Positions 14,865 through 21,607 of a stretch of DNA of 39,685 nt are shown here, one piece after another; the first letter of the stretch is position 1; each line of letters starts with the position of its first letter. Source of the DNA: Streptomyces coryli. GTDB taxonomy: Bacteria; Actinomycetota; Actinomycetes; Streptomycetales; Streptomycetaceae. The stretch spans positions 1-39,685 of the forward strand of contig NZ_JAAKZV010000049.1 of the NCBI RefSeq assembly GCF_011044975.1, in the 5' to 3' direction. The notes under the pieces were generated by a model. It made no database searches. It saw only the letters and a list, made by a program, of their open reading frames with translations, and was not told where the DNA came from. Position numbers and translations under genes: made by a program.

Positions 14865-14898
14865 GAACCCGGCGTACAGGCCGACTCGTCCGCCGCCT
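14865..14898 (+). repeat. Putative attR: second copy of the rnpB 3' end
   Basis: Exact 34-bp copy of 13219-13252. Only the rnpB 3' end is present; the rest of the RNA gene is absent upstream (the imperfect homology fades at 14854). It is followed directly by the promoter region of the topoisomerase gene, so the pre-insertion chromosome probably had rnpB adjacent to topoisomerase IB. Confidence 0.75.
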
Positions 14899-14938
14899 TT
14901 GTCGTCTTGACCTGCGTTTCTTAGCAGGTGCTGGTGGA

Positions 14939-14967
14939 CACCCCGGTCGCGGGAGGCGATCGGGGTG
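14939..14967 (+). promoter_or_regulatory. Hairpin sequestering the topoisomerase start codon
   Basis: CACCCCGGTCGC (14939-14950) pairs with GCGATCGGGGTG (14956-14967) over all 12 positions with one G-U pair. The 5-nt loop GGGAG is part of the ribosome site, and the right arm ends exactly on the GTG start codon. In mRNA this would hold the start codon in a stem, a layout suited to translational control. Confidence 0.55.
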
Positions 14968-16014
14968 CCCGAGTCAGGCAGCAAGATGTCGTCCAGGCTG
15001 CGGACCAGTGATCCGAATGGACCCGGCTTCGGGCGGCTGCGTTGCGGGCGTGGTTTTCGGTATCTCGATCCGCAGGGGCGGGCGGTCGCCGACGACCATG
15101 TGAAAGCGCGGCTGAAGAGCCTCGCGATTCCGCCGGCCTGGACGGATGTGTGGATCTGCCCCTGGTCCAATGGGCACCTGCAGGCCACCGGGACGGATGC
15201 CGCCGGGCGCAGGCAGTACCTCTACCACGAGAAGTTCCGTGCGCGGCAGGAGCGGGCCAAGCACGAGCATGTCCGGCAGGCCGCGGCGGCGCTGCCCGGT
15301 CTGCGGGACCAGGTCGGCAAGGATCTCGTGCAGCGTGGCCTGACGCGTGACCGGGTGCTGGCCTGCGCGGTGCGCCTGCTGGATCTGGGCTTCTTCCGTG
15401 TCGGCAGTGACAGTTATGCGCGGGCGAATGACACGTACGGGCTGACGACCTTGCTGCGGGACCACGCCGCCTGCCGCGGCGGCGAGATCTGCTTCCGTTA
15501 CCCGGCGAAGAACAGCAAGGCACAGGTCCGCGCCCTCGTGGACTCGCGGGCGTACGAGACCGTGCGTGCGCTGTGCCGCCAACGCCCGGCCGGGCAGCGG
15601 CTCTTCGCCTACCGGGATGGCGGTGGTTGGCGTGAGCTGCACAGCGACGACCTCAACGAAGGCCTGCGGCGCCTGTCCGGCACCGCCCTGACCGCGAAGG
15701 ACTTCAGGACCTGGCACGCCACGGTCCTGGCCGCCGTCGCCCTGGCCGTCTCCGCCCCCATGGCACGCACCTCGCCGGACGCCCGCACCCGGGCCATCTC
15801 CCGGGCGGTACGGGAGGTGAGCGACTACCTGGGCAACACCCCGGCGACCTGCCGCCACTCCTACATCAACCCCAGGGTCATCGAGCTCTACGAGGAGGAC
15901 GTCACCATCGCCTCCGATCTGGAACGTCTCGGTGAGCACGGGCGCTTCGGGCTGCCTGCTACGCAGGGGCCGGTCGAGGCGGCGGTGTTTCGGCTCCTCG
16001 AGCCAGTACGGTGA
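14965..16014 (+). CDS. DNA topoisomerase IB
   Basis: A 349-aa bacterial/poxvirus-type topoisomerase IB, which nicks one DNA strand through a 3'-phosphotyrosyl link and relaxes supercoils. The N-terminal DNA-binding part has the hallmark RLRTSDPNGPGF, GRGFRYLD, IPPAWTDVWIC and GHLQATGTDAAGRRQYLYH. The catalytic domain follows, with DLGFFRVGSDSYARANDTYGLTTL, AKDFRTWHAT and the nucleophile Y300 in CRHSYINPRVIELYEE. The GTG at 14965 has GGAGG 8 nt upstream, though both lie in a hairpin. The downstream deazaflavin reductase begins about 20 bp after the stop. It sits just outside the right repeat of the rnpB island, so I treat it as chromosomal; topoisomerase IB is common in Streptomyces. Confidence 0.94.
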   Translation: MPESGSKMSSRLRTSDPNGPGFGRLRCGRGFRYLDPQGRAVADDHVKARLKSLAIPPAWTDVWICPWSNGHLQATGTDAAGRRQYLYHEKFRARQERAKHEHVRQAAAALPGLRDQVGKDLVQRGLTRDRVLACAVRLLDLGFFRVGSDSYARANDTYGLTTLLRDHAACRGGEICFRYPAKNSKAQVRALVDSRAYETVRALCRQRPAGQRLFAYRDGGGWRELHSDDLNEGLRRLSGTALTAKDFRTWHATVLAAVALAVSAPMARTSPDARTRAISRAVREVSDYLGNTPATCRHSYINPRVIELYEEDVTIASDLERLGEHGRFGLPATQGPVEAAVFRLLEPVR

Positions 16015-16034
16015 GCGCGGCGGAGGGTGGAGAC

Positions 16035-16412
16035 ATGGTGCTTTCAAGGCGCGTTGCCCGCTTCAATCGCGTTGCGACCAATCGGGTGTCGAAGTATGTG
16101 GTCGGCTGGGCGCCGGGGTTCGGCATGATTGTTCATAAGGGGCGGAAGTCCGGGACGGAATACCGTACGCCGGTCAATGTCTTCCGGGCCGCGGACGGCT
16201 TCGTCGTCGCGCTGACTTATGGGCCGGGTGCGGACTGGGTGAAGAATGTGCTGGCTGAGGGTGGCTGCACCGTAATTACCCGGCGGCGGAGCCACCGTGT
16301 GTACGATCCGGAACTCGTTCATGACGAGACGCGGCAGCTCATGCCGCCGGTGGTGCGGCAGATCCTCGGGCTGCTCGACGTGCAGGATTTTATGGTGCTG
16401 CGGCGCGAATAG
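16035..16412 (+). CDS. Nitroreductase family deazaflavin-dependent oxidoreductase
   Basis: A 125-aa Ddn-like split-barrel protein (PF04075) with the family core GFGMIVHKGRKSGTEYRTPVNVF followed by ALTYGPGADWVKNVLAEGGC. By family it should use F420H2 to reduce an unknown substrate. The ATG at 16035 is chosen for the GGAGGGTGGAG site just upstream; a GTG at 16011 overlapping the topoisomerase stop would add eight residues. Probably co-transcribed with topoisomerase IB. Distinct in sequence from the other family member at 12253-12717. Confidence 0.86.
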   Translation: MVLSRRVARFNRVATNRVSKYVVGWAPGFGMIVHKGRKSGTEYRTPVNVFRAADGFVVALTYGPGADWVKNVLAEGGCTVITRRRSHRVYDPELVHDETRQLMPPVVRQILGLLDVQDFMVLRRE

Positions 16413-16488
16413 GGCCTCCGAGCGACAGAGCGAGCGGCCGCCCCGGATCGGTCCCCGGCGCGGCCGCGTCCCTTCGCCTCTCCAGGGC

Positions 16489-16845
16489 CTAGATTCGTCC
16501 GCCCGTGAGCCGGGTCAGCGGGCCGCCGCCGCGCGTCGGTGCGCGTCGTCGCCCCGCGGCGTAGCCGAGGCCGCCGACAGCCGCCAGCGCGGCGGCGGAA
16601 GCGCCGATGATGAGCCCCTTGCGGGCCGTCATCAGGCTCCATACCGTCCCCGCGAGCGCCGTGGCGCCGCTCACCGCCGAATTCACGTTGCGCGTCACGG
16701 ACTGCCCCGTGACCGCCGCCTTCGAAGCCGTTTCACGTGCCCGCTCCGCACCCGCTTCGGGTACGTCGCGTGCCGATCGCGCGGCCGCGGCCACCCCTGC
16801 CGACGCTTCGTCCTTCGGTTTCGTGGGTCTCTTGGACTGTGTCAT
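16489..16845 (-). CDS. Small unidentified membrane-anchored protein
   Basis: A 118-aa protein with a hydrophilic, Ala/Arg/Glu-rich N-terminal 50 residues likely to form an amphipathic helix (AAAARSARDVPEAGAERARETASKAA). A hydrophobic region at about 73-97 follows (GLIIGASAAALAAVGGLGYAAG), then a basic tail RRRAPTRGGG. It is isolated between convergent and divergent neighbours. I do not recognise a family; similar small Ala-rich proteins with one helix are common in Streptomyces. Confidence 0.65.
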   Translation of the reverse strand: MTQSKRPTKPKDEASAGVAAAARSARDVPEAGAERARETASKAAVTGQSVTRNVNSAVSGATALAGTVWSLMTARKGLIIGASAAALAAVGGLGYAAGRRRAPTRGGGPLTRLTGGRI

Positions 16846-16925
16846 GGGCGGCGTGTAACCGTCGGCGCCCGAAGGAAACCAGCCGTACCGGGAAGGAAGC
16901 CCGCCCCGCCCCTAGGCTGGGTCGC

Positions 16926-17333
16926 ATGCTGAGGCTCGGGATTCCTGTGATCGGTGTGACGGACCTTGACCGCGCGGTCGCCTTCTGGACCGCGGCCCTC
17001 GACCTGGTCGCCACCGAGGAATGGGAAAGCGATACGTGGCGGACCCTCTACCACGCCGATGGCTCCGGCCGGGCGCTCGGCCTGCTTCGCAGCGCGTCGC
17101 CGGCAGAGCCGCGGCCCCGGCTGCACCTGGATCTGTTCACTGACACCGCGGATGAACAGGACGCCGAGGTGCGGCGGTTGACCGGCCTCGGTGCCCGGCT
17201 GGTCGACTGGGACCTCTACCCGCCCGAGCCCGACTTCGTCGTACTCGCCGATCCGGACGACAACATCTTCTGCGTCGTCGACCTCAGCAACGCGCCGAGC
17301 GGCGGCAGCGAACAAGGAGGAGGCCGAGGGTGA
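16926..17333 (+). CDS. VOC (glyoxalase/dioxygenase) family protein
   Basis: A 135-aa vicinal-oxygen-chelate fold protein with two beta-alpha-beta-beta-beta units: IPVIGVTDLDRAVAFWTAALDL starts the first and HLDLFTDTADEQDAEVRRLTGLGARLVDW the second, with the conserved VLADPDDNIFCVVDL at the end. The substrate cannot be read from sequence. A TAGGCT box lies 7 nt before the ATG at 16926, indicating a leaderless message. The stop overlaps the next gene's start (GTGA), so the VOC protein and the alpha/beta hydrolase are translated together and may act in one catabolic or detoxification step. Confidence 0.88.
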   Translation: MLRLGIPVIGVTDLDRAVAFWTAALDLVATEEWESDTWRTLYHADGSGRALGLLRSASPAEPRPRLHLDLFTDTADEQDAEVRRLTGLGARLVDWDLYPPEPDFVVLADPDDNIFCVVDLSNAPSGGSEQGGGRG

Positions 17334-18154
17334 ACTGGACACTGCCGGAGGAGTTCGAGACGCCGGACGGGACCGTACGCTGGCGGCGGCTCGGCAGCGG
17401 AGACCCGGTCGTGCTGGTGCACGGCACCCCGTACTCCTCCTACCTCTGGCGGGACATCGCGCCCGCTCTCGCCCGCACCCGCACCGTCTTCGTCTTCGAC
17501 CACCTCGGCTTCGGCCAGTCGGACCGCCGCGAGGGCCAGGACCTCAGCCTGGCGGCCCACGCGCGCAACTTCGCCCAACTCCTCGAGCACTGGGAGCTGC
17601 CCCAGCCCAGCGTCGTCGCCCACGACATCGGCGGCGCCGTCGCCCTGCGCACCCTGTTGCTGGAGAAGCGGAGCTACCGGGACCTGACCCTCTTCGACGC
17701 GGTCAGCGGCGGCGCGTGGGAGCGCGGGCTCTTCCAGCTCTTCCTGGAGCACGCCGAGGTCTTCCAGCAGCTTCCGGATTACGCACACGAGGCGCTGGTC
17801 GCGAGCCATCTGCGCCACGCCACGCACGTCGGATTCCGGCCAGGAGTCCTGGACGCCTTCCTCGCACCATGGCGCGGGGCCGCCGGACAGGCCGCCTTCT
17901 ACCGCCAGTACAGCCAGATCAGGCAGGCGGACACCGCCCCGTACGAACACCTCCTGGGCGAACTCTCCCTCCCGGTCCGGCTCATCTGGGGCCGCGAGGA
18001 CCGCATTCTCCCCCCGAAATACGCCACCTGGCTGCACGAACGCATCCCCCACGCCGAGCTGCACTGGATCGACGGCGCCGGCCACCTCCTCCAGGAGGAC
18101 GCCCCGGGGCAGCTGCTGGTCCACCTCACCGCCGGGTTCCCGTCGGGTACCTGA
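17330..18154 (+). CDS. Alpha/beta hydrolase, haloalkane dehalogenase/epoxide hydrolase-like
   Basis: A 274-aa alpha/beta hydrolase. The oxyanion-hole motif is HGTPYSS (31-37). The nucleophile elbow AHDIGGA places Asp99, not serine, at the nucleophile position, which is typical of dehalogenases and epoxide hydrolases that form an alkyl-enzyme ester. The remaining triad members are probably D224 (GREDRILPP) and H252 (GAGHLLQED). It overlaps the upstream VOC gene by 4 bp. The physiological substrate is not predictable; many such actinobacterial proteins are uncharacterised. The acid-nucleophile reading is direct from sequence, the chemistry is inferred. Confidence 0.9.
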   Translation: MNWTLPEEFETPDGTVRWRRLGSGDPVVLVHGTPYSSYLWRDIAPALARTRTVFVFDHLGFGQSDRREGQDLSLAAHARNFAQLLEHWELPQPSVVAHDIGGAVALRTLLLEKRSYRDLTLFDAVSGGAWERGLFQLFLEHAEVFQQLPDYAHEALVASHLRHATHVGFRPGVLDAFLAPWRGAAGQAAFYRQYSQIRQADTAPYEHLLGELSLPVRLIWGREDRILPPKYATWLHERIPHAELHWIDGAGHLLQEDAPGQLLVHLTAGFPSGT

Positions 18155-18191
18155 GGGAAGGCGGAATCCTGCCCCAGTAGGGTGGTTTCGC

Positions 18192-19094
18192 ATGACCGAC
18201 TCCGAGATCGAGATCACTGCGGGCCTGGTTCATGAGCTGTTGCGGGAGCAGCATCCGGACCTCGCGGGACTGGCCGTCCGCGAGGTAGTGGGTGGGTGGG
18301 GCAATCAGATGTGGCGCCTCGGGGACGACCTGGTCGTGCGCGTGCCGCGTACCGCAGACGCCCCGGAGCTGCTGCGCAAGGAGCAGCGGTGGCTGCCCGT
18401 CCTGGCCCCGCGGCTGCCGCTTCCGGTTCCCCGTCCCGTACGGATCGGTGAACCGTCCGCGCGCTTCCCGAAGCCCTGGACCGTCATGACGTGGGTCTCC
18501 GGCGCGCCGCTGGACCACAGCTCCATCAGCCGCGGCGAGCACGCGGCCGGCGCGCTGGCGGGCTTCCTCAAGGCGCTGCACGTCGCGGCGCCCGAAGACG
18601 CGCCGATCATGGCGGACCGCGGTGACCACCCCAGGAAGTGCACACCCGGCTTCGACCACTTCTTCGACGCCGTCGTCCCCGACGACCTCGCCGACGGCGT
18701 ACGGGCCGTCTGGGACGACGCCGTCGCGGCGCCCGAGTGGGAGGGCCCGCCGGTCTGGGTGCACGGCGACCTGCATCCCGCGAACGTGGTCGTCTCGGAC
18801 GGGACGCTCGCCGGCGTGATCGACTTCGACGCCATCTTCGCCGGTGATCCGGCCTGGGACCTCGCGGCCGCGTGGATCGTCCTTCCCGACGGCGCCGCCG
18901 CACCCTTCTTCGCCGCCTACGGGCAGGCGGACGAGGGAACGATCCGGCGCGCCCGCGGACTGGCCGCCCTGAAGAGCCTGTTCCTCATGGCTATGGGCCA
19001 GGCCGGCGACCGAGGTCTTCCCGGCGGCAAGCCGGCCTGGGGACCGGCGGGCCGGGCAGCGCTCGAACGTGTTCTGCGCGGCGATTCGAAGTAG
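18192..19094 (+). CDS. Aminoglycoside phosphotransferase (APH) family kinase
   Basis: A 300-aa protein kinase-like phosphotransferase. The catalytic loop WVHGDLHPANVVV has D193 and N198, and the metal-binding loop is VIDFDAIFAGDPAWDLA (D211, D213); upstream is a nucleotide-binding N-lobe with DLVVRVPR. The family includes antibiotic kinases but also many kinases of small metabolites, so no resistance is claimed. TAGGGT lies 8 nt before the ATG at 18192, suggesting a leaderless transcript. Standing alone between the hydrolase and the convergent DinB gene, it gives no contextual clue to its substrate. Confidence 0.9.
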   Translation: MTDSEIEITAGLVHELLREQHPDLAGLAVREVVGGWGNQMWRLGDDLVVRVPRTADAPELLRKEQRWLPVLAPRLPLPVPRPVRIGEPSARFPKPWTVMTWVSGAPLDHSSISRGEHAAGALAGFLKALHVAAPEDAPIMADRGDHPRKCTPGFDHFFDAVVPDDLADGVRAVWDDAVAAPEWEGPPVWVHGDLHPANVVVSDGTLAGVIDFDAIFAGDPAWDLAAAWIVLPDGAAAPFFAAYGQADEGTIRRARGLAALKSLFLMAMGQAGDRGLPGGKPAWGPAGRAALERVLRGDSK

Positions 19095-19112
19095 GCACGG
19101 AGCGGCCGGGCC

Positions 19113-19640
19113 TCATCCGGCCGAGGCTGCGCGGATCATCCGTAGCTGGCCGATTTCGGCGACGTTCTTCATCAGCTCGGCGTTGAGCCAGGCGATCATG
19201 TGCCCGACGGTGTTGTCCGGCGGGGTCTGCCACGGGAGGGTGGCAGTCGCGTCCAGGTCGGCGTCGGTGAGCTTGTCGAGGACCGCCAGCCACTGCGTGC
19301 GCAGGTCCTGGAGCCAGGCGATGGCTGCCGGTCCGCTGCCGGGCCAGGTGATGTCCGTACGGTCGCGGGGCGCGCGTCCCTGGGCGTGATCGATAGCGGT
19401 GCTCCACCACCAGCCGATGTGCCAGCTCACCCAGCCGATGGTGGGGACGGGAACGGGGTCGGGCTCGGTGTCGGCCCAGTCCGGCCGCCACGTGCCCCCG
19501 GGGTCCTGGCGCACCGTCCACGACAGATCGGCGGGCTGCCACAGGAAGTCTTCGGGCGTCAGCCGCTCCTGGTGGTACTCGAACAGCGACCAGGTCATGT
19601 CGAACTGCCAGCGCAGCAGCTGGCAGCGGGGATTGCTCAT
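19113..19640 (-). CDS. DinB-superfamily protein
   Basis: A 175-aa protein of the DinB/mycothiol-dependent enzyme fold, a four-helix bundle that usually binds a metal through three histidines. Candidates are visible in WVSWHIGWWW, and HMIAWLNAELMKNVAEIGQLR has the typical C-terminal helix signature. The N-terminal RCQLLRWQFDMTWSLFEYHQERLTPEDFLWQPA is characteristic of the actinobacterial branch. The ATG at 19640 has GAGGATC upstream; a much longer frame running to 20102 is a spurious extension. It lies 23 bp downstream of a MerR gene on the same strand and is likely in its operon. Confidence 0.87.
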   Translation of the reverse strand: MSNPRCQLLRWQFDMTWSLFEYHQERLTPEDFLWQPADLSWTVRQDPGGTWRPDWADTEPDPVPVPTIGWVSWHIGWWWSTAIDHAQGRAPRDRTDITWPGSGPAAIAWLQDLRTQWLAVLDKLTDADLDATATLPWQTPPDNTVGHMIAWLNAELMKNVAEIGQLRMIRAASAG

Positions 19641-19663
19641 CCGCCGATCCTCACATACCGGGA

Positions 19664-20026
19664 TCACGAAAGCGTGAGCGGTGCGACCGCTATGACGGCG
19701 TCGAGGAGGTCGCGTGAGGCCCGCAGCTCCTCGATGGCGTGGGTGAGGCGGTCGCGCTGCCGGCGCAGGTCGTCGGTGGTCTCCGGGCAGACAGGGACGA
19801 GGTTGCCCGCCTTGATGCGTATGCAGGGCAGTACTTGCGCGATGGTCTCGGTGTTGAGGCCGGCCGACAGCAGGCGGCGGATGCGCAGGACGGTGTCGAT
19901 GTCCGATTCCTGGTAGTGGCGGTAGCCGCTGGGCGCCCGCTCCGGCCAGAGCAGGCCCTGCTTCTCGTAGTAGCGCAGCAGCCGCTCGTGAACACCGGTA
20001 CGACGCGACAACTCCCCGATCAGCAC
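19664..20026 (-). CDS. MerR-family transcriptional regulator
   Basis: A 120-aa MerR protein: the winged HTH (LIGELSRRTGVHERLLRYYEKQGLL, then GYRHYQESDIDTVLRIRRLLSAGL) is followed by a short dimerisation helix containing DDLRRQRDRLTHAIEELRASRDLLDAVI. Two cysteines (LPCIRI and PVCPE) are too sparse to call it metal-responsive. The GTG at 20026 has GGAGG 5 nt upstream and is better than the ORF start 8 codons earlier. It is divergent from a methyltransferase gene whose promoter has the long-spacer dyad layout expected for MerR control. Confidence 0.9.
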   Translation of the reverse strand: MLIGELSRRTGVHERLLRYYEKQGLLWPERAPSGYRHYQESDIDTVLRIRRLLSAGLNTETIAQVLPCIRIKAGNLVPVCPETTDDLRRQRDRLTHAIEELRASRDLLDAVIAVAPLTLS

Positions 20027-20037
20027 GGCGCCTCCAC

Positions 20038-20069
20038 TTGACTCTGACACGGATGTCAGACCCTAGCCT
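20038..20069 (+). promoter_or_regulatory. MerR-type promoter for the methyltransferase gene
   Basis: TTGACT (20038-20043) and TAGCCT (20064-20069) are 20 bp apart, longer than a normal promoter. The spacer begins with the perfect dyad CTGACA-CGGA-TGTCAG (20044-20059). The adjacent divergent MerR gene starts 12 bp away. The layout suggests activation by DNA untwisting. Confidence 0.7.
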
Positions 20070-20100
20070 GCCGTCCTCCGGCCCACAGTGAGGAAGATCC

Positions 20101-20880
20101 ATGACCGAAGCCGCAGACCACTACGACCGGTTGCTCGCCCGGCACTACACCTGGATGCTCGGCGGTGACCTGGCCGCCCTAGCCGCGGAGCAGGCGGACC
20201 TGCTGCGCGGCGTCGGTGTCGCTCCGAGGACAGCCGCGGCCACCGCCGTCGACCTCGGCTGCGGGCCCGGCAATCAGAGCCTGGCCCTGGCCCGGCTCGG
20301 CTTCTCCACCGTGCTGGCCGTCGATACGAGCGAGACGCTGCTCGGCCAACTGACCGCCGCCGCCGACGGCGACCCCGCGATCCGTACCGTCCAGGCGGAC
20401 ATCCGCGGGGTGCTCCCGCGCATCACCCGGCCCGGTGCCGTGGACACCATCGTCTGCATGGGCGACACGCTGACCCACCTCCCCGCCAAGGACGACGTGA
20501 CCGCCCTGCTCAGCGACATCGCCGCCGCCCTCGCCGAAGGCAGCCGACTCGTCATCACCTACCGCGACCTCACCCGCCCGCTGACCGGCACCGACCGCTT
20601 CATCCTGGTGCGCGGCACCGCCGACCAACTGCTCACCTGTTTCCTCGATTACGGCGACGGCGGCGACGGCGAAACCGTCCTCGTACACGACATGCTGTAC
20701 ACCCGTACCGGCGACGACACCTGGACCCAACAGCTCAGCACCTATCCCAAGCTCCGTATAGCCGCCGACTGGCTCACCGCCCAATGCACCGCGGCCGGAC
20801 TGACTGTCCAACGCAACGAGACCGGCCCACGCGGCATGCGCCTGCTGACCGCCGTGAAGGCAGGCCGAACAGCTTCCTGA
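20101..20880 (+). CDS. SAM-dependent class I methyltransferase
   Basis: A 259-aa Rossmann-fold methyltransferase. SAM-binding motif I is VDLGCGPGNQSLAL (from residue 50), motif II region VLAVDTSETLL, and the acidic loop VQADIRGVLPR with DTIVCMGDTLTHL. The substrate is unknown. GAGGAAG precedes the ATG at 20101. Divergent transcription from the MerR gene and the intervening long-spacer dyad suggest that a small ligand sensed by MerR induces it, as in other MerR-methyltransferase pairs. The next gene, a broken GNAT acetyltransferase, starts 22 bp downstream. Confidence 0.9.
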   Translation: MTEAADHYDRLLARHYTWMLGGDLAALAAEQADLLRGVGVAPRTAAATAVDLGCGPGNQSLALARLGFSTVLAVDTSETLLGQLTAAADGDPAIRTVQADIRGVLPRITRPGAVDTIVCMGDTLTHLPAKDDVTALLSDIAAALAEGSRLVITYRDLTRPLTGTDRFILVRGTADQLLTCFLDYGDGGDGETVLVHDMLYTRTGDDTWTQQLSTYPKLRIAADWLTAQCTAAGLTVQRNETGPRGMRLLTAVKAGRTAS

Positions 20881-20902
20881 CCGATCTGCGAAGCTGCGCC
20901 GC

Positions 20903-21432
20903 ATGGCCGTGCGTCTCGAACCTTGGTCGGAGTCCGCGCTCGCCCTGCTCCGACGGATCTACACCCCGGAGATGCGCCGCCACGTCGGCGGGCCGGAAGC
21001 AGCGGACGAACTGCTCGCCCGGCACCGCCGCTATCTCGCGATGCCGGAGGCCGGCCTCGGCCGCATGTTCGCCGTGCTGCTCGGCGACGAGATGGTCGGC
21101 AGCATCGCCTACCACCAGCGCGACTGGCAGGGCGAAGCGATCTACGAAGCCGGCTGGAACGTCCTGCCGCCCTACCAGGGCAGGGGCATCGCCGCCGCGG
21201 CCGGCACCGCCCTGATCGACGTCGTGCGCGAAGCCGCCCGGGAGCCCGGCGCCTCCGCACTCTGCACGCCTTCCCCTCGGTCGACAACGCCCCGTCGAAT
21301 GCCCTGTGCCGCCGCCTCGGCTTCCTCCTCGTCGGCGTCTGCGACTTCGAGTACCCGCGGGGCAGCGGCACGCTGTTGCGCAGCAATGACTGGAGTTACG
21401 AACTCGGCGACTCCGGGTGCCAGAGATGCTGA
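20903..21432 (+). pseudogene. GNAT N-acetyltransferase interrupted by a frameshift
   Basis: The frame beginning at ATG 20903 encodes a GNAT domain (VGSIAYHQRDWQGEAIYEAGWNVLPPYQGRGIAAAAG, the acetyl-CoA motif QGRGIAAAAG included) as far as about 21259, then becomes meaningless Ser/Ala repeats. Meanwhile the next frame (ending at 21432) continues the family sequence LHAFPSVDNAPSNALCRRLGF, then WSYELGDSG. Removing two bases from the CTCT at 21260-21263 restores GASALHAFPSVDN in one frame. Either a natural inactivating mutation or a sequencing error. An intact product would be about 176 aa. Confidence 0.8.
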
Positions 21433-21607
21433 GGCTATGTCGCGCGCCCTGGGGTGAACGGGCGGGGGCGCCCTGGTGAGCGGTGCTCAACCGGGAGGCG
21501 AAATGCCGTAATTCAGGGCAACTCTCGCCGGTGGTGGCCGGTCTTCCTCGTGCGACGTCTCCGCGTCCGCGGAGCGGCACCTTTCAGGGAGAGGATCACT
21601 GATCCGT

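Larger units (their letters stand above)
13253..14898. mobile_element. 1.65-kb island between duplicated rnpB 3' ends
   Basis: The segment between the two rnpB-end repeats is lower in GC than its surroundings, especially 13380-13780. It carries one secreted-protein gene and one tiny membrane-protein gene, plus an intrinsic terminator facing left with no gene to serve. No integrase, excisionase, replication gene or transposase was found, so it is either a satellite mobilised in trans or the remnant of a larger element. Inference rests on the direct repeat, base composition and odd gene content. Confidence 0.6.

Noticed and set aside
14965-16014. Topoisomerase IB as the integrase of the island
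   Set aside because: It is a topoisomerase IB by its conserved N-terminal domain and lies outside the right repeat; the shared Tyr chemistry does not make it a site-specific recombinase.
18192-19094. APH-family gene as an antibiotic resistance gene
   Set aside because: Only general kinase motifs are present and the family has many metabolic kinases; no resistance signature or biosynthetic context.
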